Source: Cladopsammia gracilis (Eukaryota > Cnidaria > Anthozoa > Scleractinia > Dendrophylliidae). From it: a DNA stretch of 64,000 nt. Within the stretch, counting starts at the first letter, position 1; every line of letters starts with the position of its first letter. The DNA lies in contig JAJGOT010000474.1 of assembly GCA_022457155.1 (NCBI GenBank), positions 186,001 through 250,000 of the forward strand, read 5' to 3'. Under the pieces are notes generated by a model. That model saw nothing but the letters and a program-made list of their open reading frames with translations. It made no database searches and was not told the origin of the DNA. Both the position numbers and the translations under genes were made by a program. Shown here piece by piece: positions 19,933 through 30,199 of the stretch.

Positions 19933-20143
19933 AAATATGAACCCAAAAACTGAAGAGGAAAAAATAGCTGAAAAGTGGGCGAAGAAGAAAGCACAAATCG
20001 AACGATATGTGAAAAGGCAAACTGATGCCAAACAACCTGTGCTGATGCTGACATTGGTGCACAAGTTTCACGTGAAAGAAGAAGTTTTGCGGAATAAGCT
20101 GGGTATGAGGAGAAGGGGAGAATTTGTGGAGTGGGTAAAGTAG
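19925..20143 (+). CDS. 72-aa basic helical protein at the element's right end
   Basis: ATG 19925 overlaps the end of the PolB region and the stop enters the right terminal repeat by a few bases. Lysine/glutamate-rich helix (MNPKTEEEKIAEKWAKKKAQ) followed by an HKFHVKEEVLRNKLG segment. Either a small separate gene or a frameshifted end of PolB. No family recognised. Confidence 0.4.
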   Translation: MIENMNPKTEEEKIAEKWAKKKAQIERYVKRQTDAKQPVLMLTLVHKFHVKEEVLRNKLGMRRRGEFVEWVK

Positions 20144-20460
20144 TTTGTGTGGGATTCAACTGAATGAAATTAATGAAAAACATAAGGAATTTGAAAATTG
20201 TGAAAAAAATTGAAAATCAGTTCGGGTTTGACAGAACTGATTTTCAGCTGGGTTGAGCAGGAGAGGGGTGTTTGTGCTGGGTTGAGGGTAAATGGAAAAA
20301 ATGGAGAAAAAATAAGTTTCTGCTGAAAATTTATCTTGACGCTGAATTATTAAAAGTTGTGCTCAAAAGTGAAAAAAATACGCTAAGTGATTTGAGTTTG
20401 TGCTATTCCGAAGGGGATGTTGGAATGTGCTTGTGCTTGAACTCTCATTTTCCAACTACT
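20137..20460. repeat. Right terminal inverted repeat of inner Polinton
   Basis: Reverse complement of 2383-2700, ending CCAACTACT at the GACGTC duplication. It contains one extra ATTC relative to the left repeat. Confidence 0.95.
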
Positions 20461-20597
20461 GACGTCTTTTAACGACAGGTAACCATGATGTCAATGTAGT
20501 CATACCTCTTAATCGTTACAGTTTCTTCGAAGAGCTAGAGGGTCGAATGTTAGTCCCAATGCAACTTCAGTTTAATATACAGTTACAGAATGAAATG
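20461..20597 (+). pseudogene. Outer Polinton major capsid gene, downstream fragment
   Basis: Continues the frame interrupted at 2382 once the inner element and one GACGTC are removed. It encodes IPLNRYSFFEELEG and the QFNIQLQNE strand found in the inner capsid protein. It ends abruptly at about 20597, where PLA2 sequence begins, marking an internal deletion of the rest of the capsid gene, the protease region and most of PLA2. Confidence 0.82.
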
Positions 20598-20690
20598 AAT
20601 TGGGGGCATTGGTTGGCTAGAAACACGATTGATATAAAACAGAAATAAGGCCTTGGTGTTAAACAAAAAAACGGAAAGCGGTGTTGAGTA
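20598..20690 (+). pseudogene. Outer Polinton PLA2 protein, C-terminal remnant
   Basis: The WGHWLARNTIDIKQK segment matches WGHALTRNVINVKQK at the end of the inner PLA2 protein. A TAA at 20645 and a further stop follow. The integrase starts immediately after, as in the inner element. Confidence 0.65.
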
Positions 20691-21630
20691 AAAATGATTG
20701 GGCTCAACAATTAGCCGATGAATTACATAAGCCAATCAAACGAAAATTTAGAACAAGAAGAGTTATTGTCAATGGAATAGATGATATTTGGAGCGCTGAC
20801 CTTGTAGAAATGCAGAAGTTTTCAAAATGGAATAAAGGATATAGATATTTATTAAATATCATTGATGTGTTTTTCGAAATTTGCTTGGAGCATTCCTATT
20901 AAAAATAAAACAGGTAATACAATTACTGAATCATTTGATGATGTTATTAAAAAATCCAAACGGAAACATAAATATATTTGGGTAGACCAAGGGTCTGAAT
21001 TCTATAATAAAACTTTCAAAGACTGGCTAAAGAAAAATAATATTGAGATGTATTCTACTTTCAATGAAGGTAAAGCTGTTATTATTGAGAGATTTAACAG
21101 AACATTAAAATCTAAAATGTGGAAACAATTTACAGCTCAAAATACAACACAATATTTAGACATGTTACCAAAACTATTAAATGAATAACAGTACAAAGCA
21201 TTCAAGTATTAAAATGAAACCTATTGAAGCATCTATGAAAAAGAATGAAGGAACTGTTTATTTCAATCTATATGATACGGAACTATTATCATATAAACCA
21301 AAATTTAAAGTTGGTGATAAGGTTAGAATTTCAAAGTATAAAAGAAAGGTATTTGATAAAGGATATACATGTAATTGGACTGAAGAGGTATTCACAGTTG
21401 ATAAAATCCAATACACAAACCCTATTACATATAAGTTAAAGGATCTTAATAATGAATCAATAGAAGGATCTTTCTATCAACAGGAGTTATTAAAAGCTAA
21501 ACAAGATGTTTTTCGTATAGATAAGGTTATCAAAAGAGACTATAAGAAAAAACAAGCTTTGGTATCATGGTCTGGTTATCCAAAAGAATTTAATTCATGG
21601 ATACCGTTAAAAGATGTCAAAAATATATAA
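20681..21630 (+). pseudogene. Outer Polinton integrase with chromodomain-like tail, two frameshifts
   Basis: DDE core with Asp in WSADLVEM, Asp in WVDQGSEF and Glu in IIERFNRTLK. Frame breaks near 20870 and near 21183. The C-terminus has an SH3-like VGDKVRISKYKRK segment and then a chromodomain (KKQALVSWSGYPKEFNSW), which is absent from the inner integrase. Chromodomains on integrases can steer insertion toward particular chromatin. Composition is much more AT-rich than the inner copy. Confidence 0.88.
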
Positions 21631-21646
21631 TGTTTATATATATATC

Positions 21647-22005
21647 ATGAGTGGCATTGAGAAATATATCAAAAAAATAAATTTTCAAATTCAGGAATGT
21701 GAAGATGAAATAGACAATCTTCATGATAAAATATATGATAATGAGCGTAGATTGGATCTGTTACAATATAAAATAAATTATTGAAACTTTATCATAAAAA
21801 AATACATGAAATTGATGAAGATATAACATTGCAACAGTTATTGAATATTATCTGCAATGAGATAGAAAACAATAGATACGATGATGAATGTAATGTGTTG
21901 AAACAAACCAAAGTTGATAATGTCAAATATCTCAAACGTGAAAATAATATTTTCACACCTGTGAATACAAGTAATGCAAATTTGATTAATGAGACTTGGC
22001 TTTAA
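21647..22005 (+). pseudogene. Outer Polinton small coiled-coil ORFs
   Basis: ATG 21647 opens 44 codons of coiled coil (IQECEDEIDNLHDKIYDNE), then a stop; a second frame from 21781 continues with more helical sequence to 22005. Probably one gene with a frameshift. It corresponds in position to the inner 2674-2934 ORF. Confidence 0.45.
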
Positions 22006-22130
22006 AAAAGGTTTAAAGAGATGTTACTATTTACAAGTATCCCAGAAATTTCTGAGATATTTATATCTTTGCATTCGCTATTCATTGGTAGCCAAAAATA
22101 TTAATGTTTCTGGCTATTATCAACCATATT

Positions 22131-22175
22131 TAAACGCACTAAAATGACTTAAAAAAATAATCATACTATATAGTA
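22131..22175 (+). promoter_or_regulatory. Shared promoter-like motif before zinc-finger ORF
   Basis: TAAACGCACT, then AAAATGACTTAAA, then an ACTATATAG TATA-like box, lead to the ATG at 22176. The same three parts, in order, precede PolB at 22471-22527. Confidence 0.5.
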
Positions 22176-22388
22176 ATGGTAAAACAATCAAGGGGAAGAA
22201 CTAAAAAGTATATGACCGATGAAGAAAAACGTATTATGGGACGTCTTTATTGTAAGAAGTATAATGACAATCCAGATAATAAATATCATTGTATTGAATG
22301 TAATAAATATTTTCATCCTGCAAGTAAATATAAACACAATAAAACTATGATTCATCAATTGAATTCACAAAAATACAACAACGAATAA
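22176..22388 (+). CDS. 70-aa single C2H2 zinc-finger protein
   Basis: Intact frame. A basic N-terminus (KQSRGRTKKYM) is followed by one finger: Cys-x2-Cys in YHCIECNKYF, then His...His in YKHNKTMIH. Lies between integrase and PolB on the same strand, with its own promoter-like motif. A DNA-binding regulator is plausible. Confidence 0.55.
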   Translation: MVKQSRGRTKKYMTDEEKRIMGRLYCKKYNDNPDNKYHCIECNKYFHPASKYKHNKTMIHQLNSQKYNNE

Positions 22389-22470
22389 CACAAAGATATC
22401 ATAAAAAGATAATCATATATGACCAATCATATATAACTATCTCAAATTATTTCAAAAATGATTCCAAAAA

Positions 22471-22527
22471 TAAACGCACTATGAAAATGACTTAAAGAAA
22501 TATTATATATAATTATATATATAGATA
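22471..22527 (+). promoter_or_regulatory. Shared promoter-like motif before outer PolB
   Basis: TAAACGCACT followed by GAAAATGACTTAAA and TATTATATATAATTATATAT, ending 1 bp before the ATG at 22528. Matches the motif at 22131. Confidence 0.5.
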
Positions 22528-25500
22528 ATGGAAAAATCAGAATTAAAAAAATTGAGTAAGTCTCAACTAATCAAAATGCTATTGAAGCAAGAGAAAAAGA
22601 AGCCTAAAATTATAATAGTGGATGACGAAAAACAACGTAGGAGCCCAGTTCCTACCCCAAGAAAATATGTCAGACAGATGGTCACGGAGTATGAAGACAA
22701 TATCATTTTACCACCTATTGAGTTCAGAGATAATTACAAACCAATTCCAGCACCAAGAACTAAAAAACAAGTGTTGGAAAAACCAGTTCCTGCTCCAAGA
22801 TCTAAAATAGAGCAAACAGACAAAGCTCTGAAAGGCTACACAAAGTCTTATGAAATAAGTATTAAAAATAAAAAAGACCCACTAGTGCAACTACAGAACA
22901 CAAGAACGGCTACTGCATATCATATTATAAGTATACTAAAATCTATGAAAGGACTGAAATTTGTTGAAACGCTTAAGGTAACATTTACAAAAATGTCAGA
23001 CGGAGAAATAGTGTATAAGACCGCATATTTCAACAGTCCAGCTCAAACAATCATAAATAATCTAGAGATTACTGAATCACTTCAAATGTCAAAACAAAAC
23101 ATACTAAATAAGATTGCAGTTTGGATTTCAGAGGGATCTGGTTGGAATATTCAATCTATTGATAATCACTATCTAAACATTGTAAAATATCAACCAATGA
23201 GAGGATCTTCATATATTAAACTACCCCAAGAACTCAGAAACAGTGCTAAAGGTTTGATAAACATGAAAAACAATGACAATGAATGCTTTAGATGGTGTCA
23301 CATTAGACATTTGAATCCTCAAGACAAATACCCACAAAGAATTAGAAAAAGTTGACAAGCAATTCATTGCAAATTTAGATTATTCGGGGATTGAATTCCC
23401 AGTCACCACCAAACAGTACAACAAGATTGAAAAACAAAATAATATCAACATAAATGTTTTCTGTTATGAAGATAAACAACCATATCCAATTTATGTCTCA
23501 AAAGAAAAATATGCAGACCGTATGAATCTGCTTCTTATAACAGAAAATGAAAACAAGCACTATGTCTTGATTAAAAATTTTAACAAGTTAATGTACAATC
23601 AGACAAAACACAAAGAAAGAAAACATTTCTGCATGTATTGTCTTCAATGCTTCAGCTCTGAAAGAGTATTAACTGATCATAAAGAAAACTGTATACAAGT
23701 GAATGGCACACAAGCGATAAAAATGCCTGAGAAGGATAATAATATACTCAGATTCAACAACTTTCATAAACAACTACCAGAATCATTCGTCATTTATGCA
23801 GATTTTGAGGCTATTACTGAAAAAATACATGGTTGTCAACCCAATAATGATAAATCATACACAGAGGCTTATCAGAAGCATACAGACTGTGGTTATGGAT
23901 ATAAGGTCGTTTGTTGTTATGATGATAAACATACCAAACCAATACAATTTACAGAGGTGAAAAGGCTGTGTACAAATTCATGGAAAAAATGATAGAAGAA
24001 GTTAAATATTGTAAAAATATTATGAAAAAGGAATTTAACAAACCATTAAAAATGACAAAAGATGATGAAGAGGAATTTCAAAAAGCCAAAGAATGTCATA
24101 TTTGTAATAAAAAATATACTGATAAGGACATTCGAGTTCGAGACCATTGTCATATTACCAGTAAATACAGAGGCTCTGCTCATCAAGAATGTAATCTGAA
24201 ACTTAGAGTAAATCCAGAAGAAATAAAAATTTCAGTTATATTCCACAACTTAAGAGGATATGACAGTCATTTTATAATGCAAGAAATTGGAGCTATTGTT
24301 AAGAAACATGCATACAAAAACAAGAAAGGAGAGGAGATACAGATGAATATTAATGCTATACCCAACAACATGGAGAGATATATGGCTTTCATGCTTGGCA
24401 ATCACCTTACCTTCAATGATAGTTTCCAATTTATGAGCTCTAGCTTGGATAAACTAGTTAGTAATCTACCAAGAGAATTATTAAAATATACCACTCAAAA
24501 ATTTAAAGGTAAAGAGCTTGATTTAATGGCTCGAAAAGGAGTATATCCTTATGACTACATAGACAGTTTTGATAAATTCAATGAAAAACTACCACCAAAA
24601 GAAGAATTTTACAGCATCTTAAATGATGAATGTATGTCAGATGAAGACTACAAACATGCTCAAAATGTGTGGGATACATTCTTTCTTAATAATATGGGTT
24701 AGTATCATGACCTATACCTAAAATCTGACATCCTTCTATTAGCTGATGTATTTGAAAACTTTAGGAAAACATGTTTAGAATACTACAAACTTGACCCCTG
24801 CCATTATTTCACATCTCCTGGTTTGTCATGGGATGCTATGCTAAAAATGACCAACATTAAATTAGAACTGATGGTTGATATTGATATGTTTCAATTTATT
24901 GAAAAGGGCATGCGTGGTGGTATATCATATATAGCTAATTGATATGGTAAAGCGAATAATAAGTACATGAAATCATACGATGAGAAGGCGCCCTCAAAGT
25001 ATATTATGTATCTTGATGCCAACAATCTGTATGGTTGGGCAATGAGTCAATACCTTCCAACCGGCGGTTTCAAATGGATGACTAAAAACCAGATTGATAA
25101 GATAGACTTAGCCAAGTATAAAGAAGATAGCAATAAAGGTTTAATACTAGAAGTCGACCTGGAATATCCTAAAGAACTACACAACCTCCATAATGACTAC
25201 CCGCTAGGACCAGAAAAGGTAAAAGTAACAAAAGACATGCTATCAGATTATTGCAAAAACATTGCGAAGAAATATCAAATATCAACTGGTTTAGTTCATA
25301 AATTGATACCAACACTAAGCAACAAAGAAAAATACGTGCTCCATTATAGGAACCTCCAAATATACACTGATCTTGGTTTGAAAATAACTAAAGTCCATAG
25401 AGTACTAGAGTTCAATCAGTCCGCATGGTTGAAACAATATATTGATTTCAACACTCAGAAAAGAACTGATGCAAAAAATGCTTTTGATAAAGACTTTTTT

Positions 25501-26276
25501 AAATTAATGAACAATTCAGTCTTCGGAAAAACAATGGAAAATATCAGAAAACGAGTAGATGTTAGATTAGTGACTGATGAAAAGAAACTATTAAAAATGG
25601 CTGCTAAACCAACATATGTCAGCAGTAAGATATTCAATGAAAACCTTGTAGCTGTTCATAAGATTAAAGAGACACTAACCCTAAACAGGCCGGCATATGT
25701 TGTTATGTGTATCCTAGATCTCAGCAAGGTTTTAATGTATGATTTTCATTATAACAACATTAAAAAGAAGTATGGAGACGAAGCTAAGTTATTATTCACA
25801 GACACAGACAGCTTGACTTATGAAATCGAAGCTGAAGATGTATACCAAGATTTTTGGAATGATAAAGATAAATTTGATAACAGCGATTACCCAGAAGATT
25901 CCCCATATTTTGATAAGACAAATAAAAAAGTAATTGGTAAATTTTAAGATGAAGCTGCAAGTATACCAATAACTGAATTCATCGGTCTACGATCTTAAAT
26001 GTATAGTTACATGAAAGACAACCAAAAAGGAGGAAAGACTGCCAAGGGAATCAAAAAGAATATTATCAAAAATAATATCAAGCATCAAGATTATAAAGAA
26101 ACGTTATTAGGAAATAAACAGATGCATCATACTATGAAAACAATAAGAAGTCAAAACCATAAATTAGGAAGTTATGAAATCAATAAAGTATCACTCAGCT
26201 GTTTCGATGACAAAAGATATATACTGGAAGATGGTATAAAGTCATATGCTTATGGACATTATAATATGGACATTAT
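22528..26276 (+). pseudogene. Outer Polinton protein-primed DNA polymerase B
   Basis: Short helical start with LSKSQLIKMLL, then three proline motifs PVPTPR, PIPAPR and PVPAPR (residues about 38-90), then the conserved MRGSSYIKLP region. C2H2-type finger near 23630; ExoI YADFEA (about 23795); endonuclease VII-like zinc segment CHIC...RDHCHITSKYRGSAH (about 24095-24180); ExoII NLRGYDSHF; ExoIII YHDLYLKSD; motif A DANNLYGWA (about 25015); motif B KLMNNSVFGKTMEN (about 25505); motif C TDTDSL (about 25800). Frameshifts near 23345 and 23960; in-frame stops near 24700, 24940, 25945 and 25996. Confidence 0.92.
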
Positions 26277-26366
26277 AAAATGTGTAGACTTTCTGTGTTT
26301 CCGAGAATTGTGTCACGCAAAGGAAATCACGCAATGGAATAAACGCACCATTTTGTTTTTATTAAC

Positions 26367-26424
26367 ATATAGTTTAATTATTTTATGGAAATATATAGTT
26401 TAATTATTTTATGGAAACATATAG
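26367..26424. repeat. 24-bp tandem repeat after outer PolB
   Basis: ATATAGTTTAATTATTTTAT plus GGAA occurs twice, then a partial third copy. May be near the end of the outer Polinton, but no terminal repeat partner is in the window. Confidence 0.6.
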
Positions 26425-26483
26425 TTTTCCAAAAACTGGTTTACATTAAATGGAAACAAAAAACTGATTACCATCATATGGAA

Positions 26484-26558
26484 AGTAGTATAGAGTTGGG
26501 TTGGTATCAGATCAAAGAAATATTTTTTTGATCTGGTGCCCCCAACTCTAATACTACT
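26484..26558. repeat. Hairpin-forming inverted repeat at Polinton/Penelope junction
   Basis: AGTAGTATAGAGTTGGG pairs with CCCAACTCTAATACTACT; a second inner stem AGATCAAA/TTTGATCT lies within. It abuts the 5' end of the Penelope-like fragment. Confidence 0.6.
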
Positions 26559-27340
26559 GAAGTACTTAAGAACGGCTGCAAACTGGAAACCAGCGTTTAC
26601 GTGAAGCCAACAAATACTGGCCTACTTCTCCATCACCAAAGCCATGTTGACAACTATACAAGAAATCGCTTATCAAGACCATGGTAAACCGCGCTTACCG
26701 CCTTTCATCTACACGGGAGTCTTTCACAACTGAATGTAATCGTCTTAGACTAATATTCCAGAACCTCAAGTACCCTGACAGCCTCATCAACTCCACCATC
26801 TCTCACTTGGTCACCTTGGTGATGTCTGGAGACCCCGATGTGCCAGTCCAACTATCAGCCAATGAAAATACCATTCACCGAGTGGTAGTACCCTTTAAAG
26901 ATCAAAAGTCGGCCGATGCTCTGAAGAAACAACTATCCGACCTGAGCAAGAAAATCGAACACACTCTTCGACCAGTGTTTACGAGCCGCAAAATTGGTGA
27001 AGATCTTAAGATGCGTGAGCCCAAACTACCCTTAATTAACCAACAATGCGTGGTGTATAATTATCAATGTGATCTGTGCGATGCAGAGTATGTCGGCTAT
27101 ACTAGCCGGCATTTACATCAACGTATTGACGAACACCGTTTTTCAGCAATTGGGAAGCATCTAAAGAACGGTCACGGCATTAAAACCATCGGCGACCTTA
27201 CCAGTAATTTTTCCGTCCTCAAGAAATGCAACGGAAAATTAGACTGCTTAATTTATGAGATGCTATTCATTAAGAAGAAGAAGAAGAAGCCCAGCTTGAA
27301 CACGCAATCGGACTCCATCCGCGCAAAACTATTTGTTTAG
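26559..27340 (+). pseudogene. Penelope-like RT tail plus GIY-YIG endonuclease
   Basis: The first 30 codons (SVYVKPTNTGLLLH) are RT C-terminus. A single-base loss near 26662 shifts the frame, and the ORF continues from 26681. The linker region ends with a CDLC zinc-type pair, followed by the GIY-YIG nuclease signature (AEYVGYTSRHLHQRIDEH) that nicks the target in Penelope-like elements. A catalytic Glu may be in LIYEMLFI near the end. The RT catalytic core is absent. Confidence 0.85.
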
Positions 27341-27555
27341 ACATACTTACCATATACACGCACTGATAAAGCTAAATGTGTTACTTATTGTTAATTTTAT
27401 CACCTTACGCATATATTAGTCTTGTTGTGAATTTTTTTATTTTCTCACTTGAAAATGATGTCATGGCGACATCGAAACGTTGTGTCAGACTTCTTTCGCT
27501 AATCTTTGTTCTCAAATGCTGATTGAATTGACATTGAAAATAATAATAAAAAATG
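26559..27555 (+). mobile_element. 5'-truncated Penelope-like element
   Basis: Coding for the reverse transcriptase's C-terminal region begins at once at 26559 and the GIY-YIG domain ends at 27340. The 3' untranslated part runs to an AATAATAATAAAAAA tail near 27555. It includes the hairpin GATGTC-ATGGC-GACATC followed by GAAACG at about 27457-27479, a common 3' feature of these elements. 5' truncation is typical for target-primed insertion. Confidence 0.78.
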
Positions 27556-28147
27556 GCTTTGGGGTTTATGGACAGGGAACAAGTGAATAATTCACCCGAT
27601 CCCTGATGATAAACCCCAAATAACAGATTTTGAACATGCGAGCCTGACTTGTCATTTGGTTAAGACATTTTTATCTCGTTAATGCGCATGCACATTAAGC
27701 GAGATTTCGGAATTGAGTACGAAAAAGGGACAAAAGTTGTTAACAAAATTTTGTGGACTTTTGTCCGGGGGGGTTTCTTCTTCCTTCTTTATAGAAGCTA
27801 TATTAGGGCATTGAGGATATGGTTGGTTAAACCGGTTAGGATTTCAAGAAGGGCGTCACATACTGCCACTAAAATTTTTGGGGAGCACCCCCGGACCTAT
27901 TGTTAATTTCCCTAGGGTATTGGGATGTCAGAACTTGTCATGAACTTGTCATATCTCACATTACGTTACCGCAAAGGTATTAGTCCTTCTTAAATTTCGA
28001 TATCTCACGTTACCTATCAGTTTCAATCATTTGTCGTAAAGCCATTATAGCTGCTTTAAAAGGGTAAAAATAGGTCAAATGTGTTTTCTTGGGAAACGTA
28101 GTTTGAGAATTTCACGGTGTATTTTACTAATGGAGACGTTTTAAGAA
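27556..28147. other. No gene seen
   Basis: Contains a short inverted repeat near 27560-27620 (TTTGGGGTTTAT...ATAAACCCCAAA) and no convincing reading frame. Confidence 0.5.
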
Positions 28148-28211
28148 AGTTAAATGGGACAGGAAAGTTTGTGTTTTAATATGAGCGGTATGGCAGAGCA
28201 AAATAGCATGA
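28148..28211. repeat. Left copy of a 62-bp inverted repeat pair
   Basis: Reverse complement, with few mismatches, of 29522-29584 (AGTTAAATGRGACRGGAAAG... outermost). The pair encloses 1.3 kb including the Tc1-like element, and could be the ends of a larger fold-back element. Confidence 0.7.
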
Positions 28212-28703
28212 ACTTTGCGTTTTTTTTCATTCATTGCTATTACGGTTTGATTGTGCAATAGTATGGTAAAGACGTCATAGTTTTGTTGATTTTTTGGCTT
28301 ATAATGATGACGGTTGAATGGAATTGCGGCAAGCGTTCAATGGCGGAAATTTTTACGTCTTTTGCGTACTGTTGCATAATGAAACTGTAATAGCAATGAT
28401 TAATTGTTTTAAAATAGCACAAAAGCGAAGGCGCGAACAGTCCGCCGGCTTTGTTTCAAAGTCACGAGCTACAAGCACATCGAAAACGGCATCCGTGTCG
28501 TAGAATTCACACGTTTACAAAAGGCAGTGCCACGCAAATTAGTCACTCAAGGGCTCGAGTTATTTTTTAAGTACACGGGTCAGCCAATACTATGCTACCG
28601 GTGCCAGTCTTCCAAGCACGTTGTGTTCTCATTGCAAGTGCAGGTTCAATCAAATTAGTTGCAACCTGTAGGTAAACGAACTTAAAATATTCACTCATAT
28701 ACA

Positions 28704-29328
28704 TACAGTCGATCCCATTAACGTTGTTCAAGAAAAAAGAAGTTTACAAGTTAACAAAACAATTAAATATTCAACTTCCTCGCGCGGGACCTTGAATTTG
28801 CATAATAACACGTAATAATAACACGGCAAAAAGTCGTTGATATTCAAAGATGCCTCGTCCTTTTTCCGACGATTTGAGGTGGAGAATAATATATCAACAC
28901 TTGTTTTATGCAAAAACGTACCAGGAGATAGCTACTAATCTCTTTGTAAGTCCAATGACAGTTAAACGCACTTGTATACAATATAGCCAATTTGACATTT
29001 TTTCATAAGCTTATCCGCCAAATCTGGCAGAATGTGAGCTAGTTTCGAACGGAATTCTTCGACGCTTTCCAGAACTGGGAAATTAGTTATTATTCTTGTT
29101 AGGTAACTACTTTTTTTCTTTTCATCCAAAACGCGTACTTTCTAAACAGTTTAGAAACTGTTTTGAACTTCCCGCCGTGGCCATTTTCTACACATGTGTT
29201 CAGCTGCACGTTCCAATGGAATAATTCAGTTTCCACACGCTCGTAATTAGAATGTTAATGAGGCACGTGACTTTTGTTAACTTGTAAACGTCTTTTTTTC
29301 TTGAACAACGTTAATGGGATCGACTGTA
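28704..29328. mobile_element. Non-autonomous Tc1/mariner-like element
   Basis: Flanked by TA, with terminal inverted repeats beginning CAGTCGATCCCATTAACG and extending about 50 bp (28706 on and 29326 back). The TA target and CAGT start are those of Tc1/mariner elements. Only a 52-codon transposase fragment remains. Confidence 0.8.
28850..29008 (+). pseudogene. N-terminal HTH of a Tc1/mariner-like transposase
   Basis: ATG 28850 gives MPRPFSDDLRWRIIYQHL and then a helix-turn-helix (YQEIATNLFVSPMTVKR), the first DNA-binding unit of many Tc1-type transposases. Ends at TAA 29006-29008; the catalytic DDE domain is missing. Too short for the computed ORF cut-off, but well matched to the family pattern. 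Confidence 0.7.
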
Positions 29329-29813
29329 CTTCTATTTTATGAAAGGGGTCAATCCGGCGATTTCTTTTTAGTCATATGGGAAGTTTGACTCAGTCAAAGC
29401 TTTAATTTTAGCTTGTATTCAGTACGCTTGATAGCTGTGTGGGGCTAATTAACACCACTCGTATTACTAATCACGTTAAAAGTGACATCAAATATTCTAG
29501 ATATGGCTTGTTCTCAAAAGAACATGCTATTTTGCTCTGCCTATCGCTCATATTAAAACACAAACTTTCCCGTCTCATTTAACTCCCTTATACGGACTTC
29601 TATTTTATGAAAGGGGTCAATCCGGCGATCTTTTTTTCAGTCATATGGGAACTTTGACTCGGTCAAAGCTTTAATTTTAGCTTGTATTCACTACGCTTGA
29701 TAGCTGCGTGGGGCTAATTAAAACCACTCGTATTACTAATCACGTTAAAAGTGACATCAAATATTCTAGATATGGCTTGTTCTCAAAAGAACATGCTATT
29801 CTGCTCTGCCTTT
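29328..29813. repeat. Tandem duplication of about 215 bp
   Basis: 29328-29542 and 29596-29813 match almost base for base (ACTTCTATTTTATGAAAGGG start). The 53 bp between hold the right member of the 62-bp inverted repeat pair, which overlaps the end of the first copy. Confidence 0.9.
29522..29584. repeat. Right copy of the 62-bp inverted repeat pair
   Basis: Partner of 28148-28211. Confidence 0.7.
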
Positions 29814-30199
29814 TAAGTCGCTTACCGAGTGACAACCGGAAATATCTTGAAAAGAAAAATTGGTAAGAATATTCTGCTCCCGGGGGGGGGGGGGGACTCC
29901 TATAAGTCGTCAAGCGGAGGTGCTCGTTAGGAAAAAAAAGTGGAACCCTGAAAGATATCAAAGTGGCCGTTATCAACCCGAATTTTACCTCTAAAAGATA
30001 CCATTTTTTTTTACCAAATATGCGATGGAACAATGCGATGCGGCTAGAGTGCTGGAAATAAATAGATCTGACTATACATGGGCTCGAATTCCAGCTACCA
30101 TCAGAAGGAACACCGGAAGGCGGTAGCGACTCGTCTTTCGCTAGGAACACCCTAAAAGATACCATTTTCTGGGAAAATGAGGTTTCTTTAATCAGTCTC

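Larger units (their letters stand above)
2383..20460. mobile_element. Inner Polinton/Maverick (adintovirus-like) element, 18,078 bp
   Basis: The element begins AGTAGTTGG and ends CCAACTACT within terminal inverted repeats of 318 and 324 bp. It is flanked by a 6-bp duplication GACGTC (2377-2382 and 20461-20466). Length, 6-bp duplication and gene set (integrase, protein-primed PolB, packaging ATPase, double-jelly-roll capsid, minor-capsid-like protein, adenain-type protease) are those of Polintons. It is clearly richer in G+C than the outer element around it. Frameshifts or stops in capsid, ATPase, fibre and PolB genes indicate it is no longer autonomous. Confidence 0.95.

Noticed and set aside
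28640..28660. GGTTCAATC as a tRNA T-arm
   Set aside because: No acceptor stem, D-arm or anticodon arm could be built around it.
29740..30165. 141-codon minus-strand ORF
   Set aside because: Crosses the tandem duplication and a poly-G tract, with no recognisable domain.
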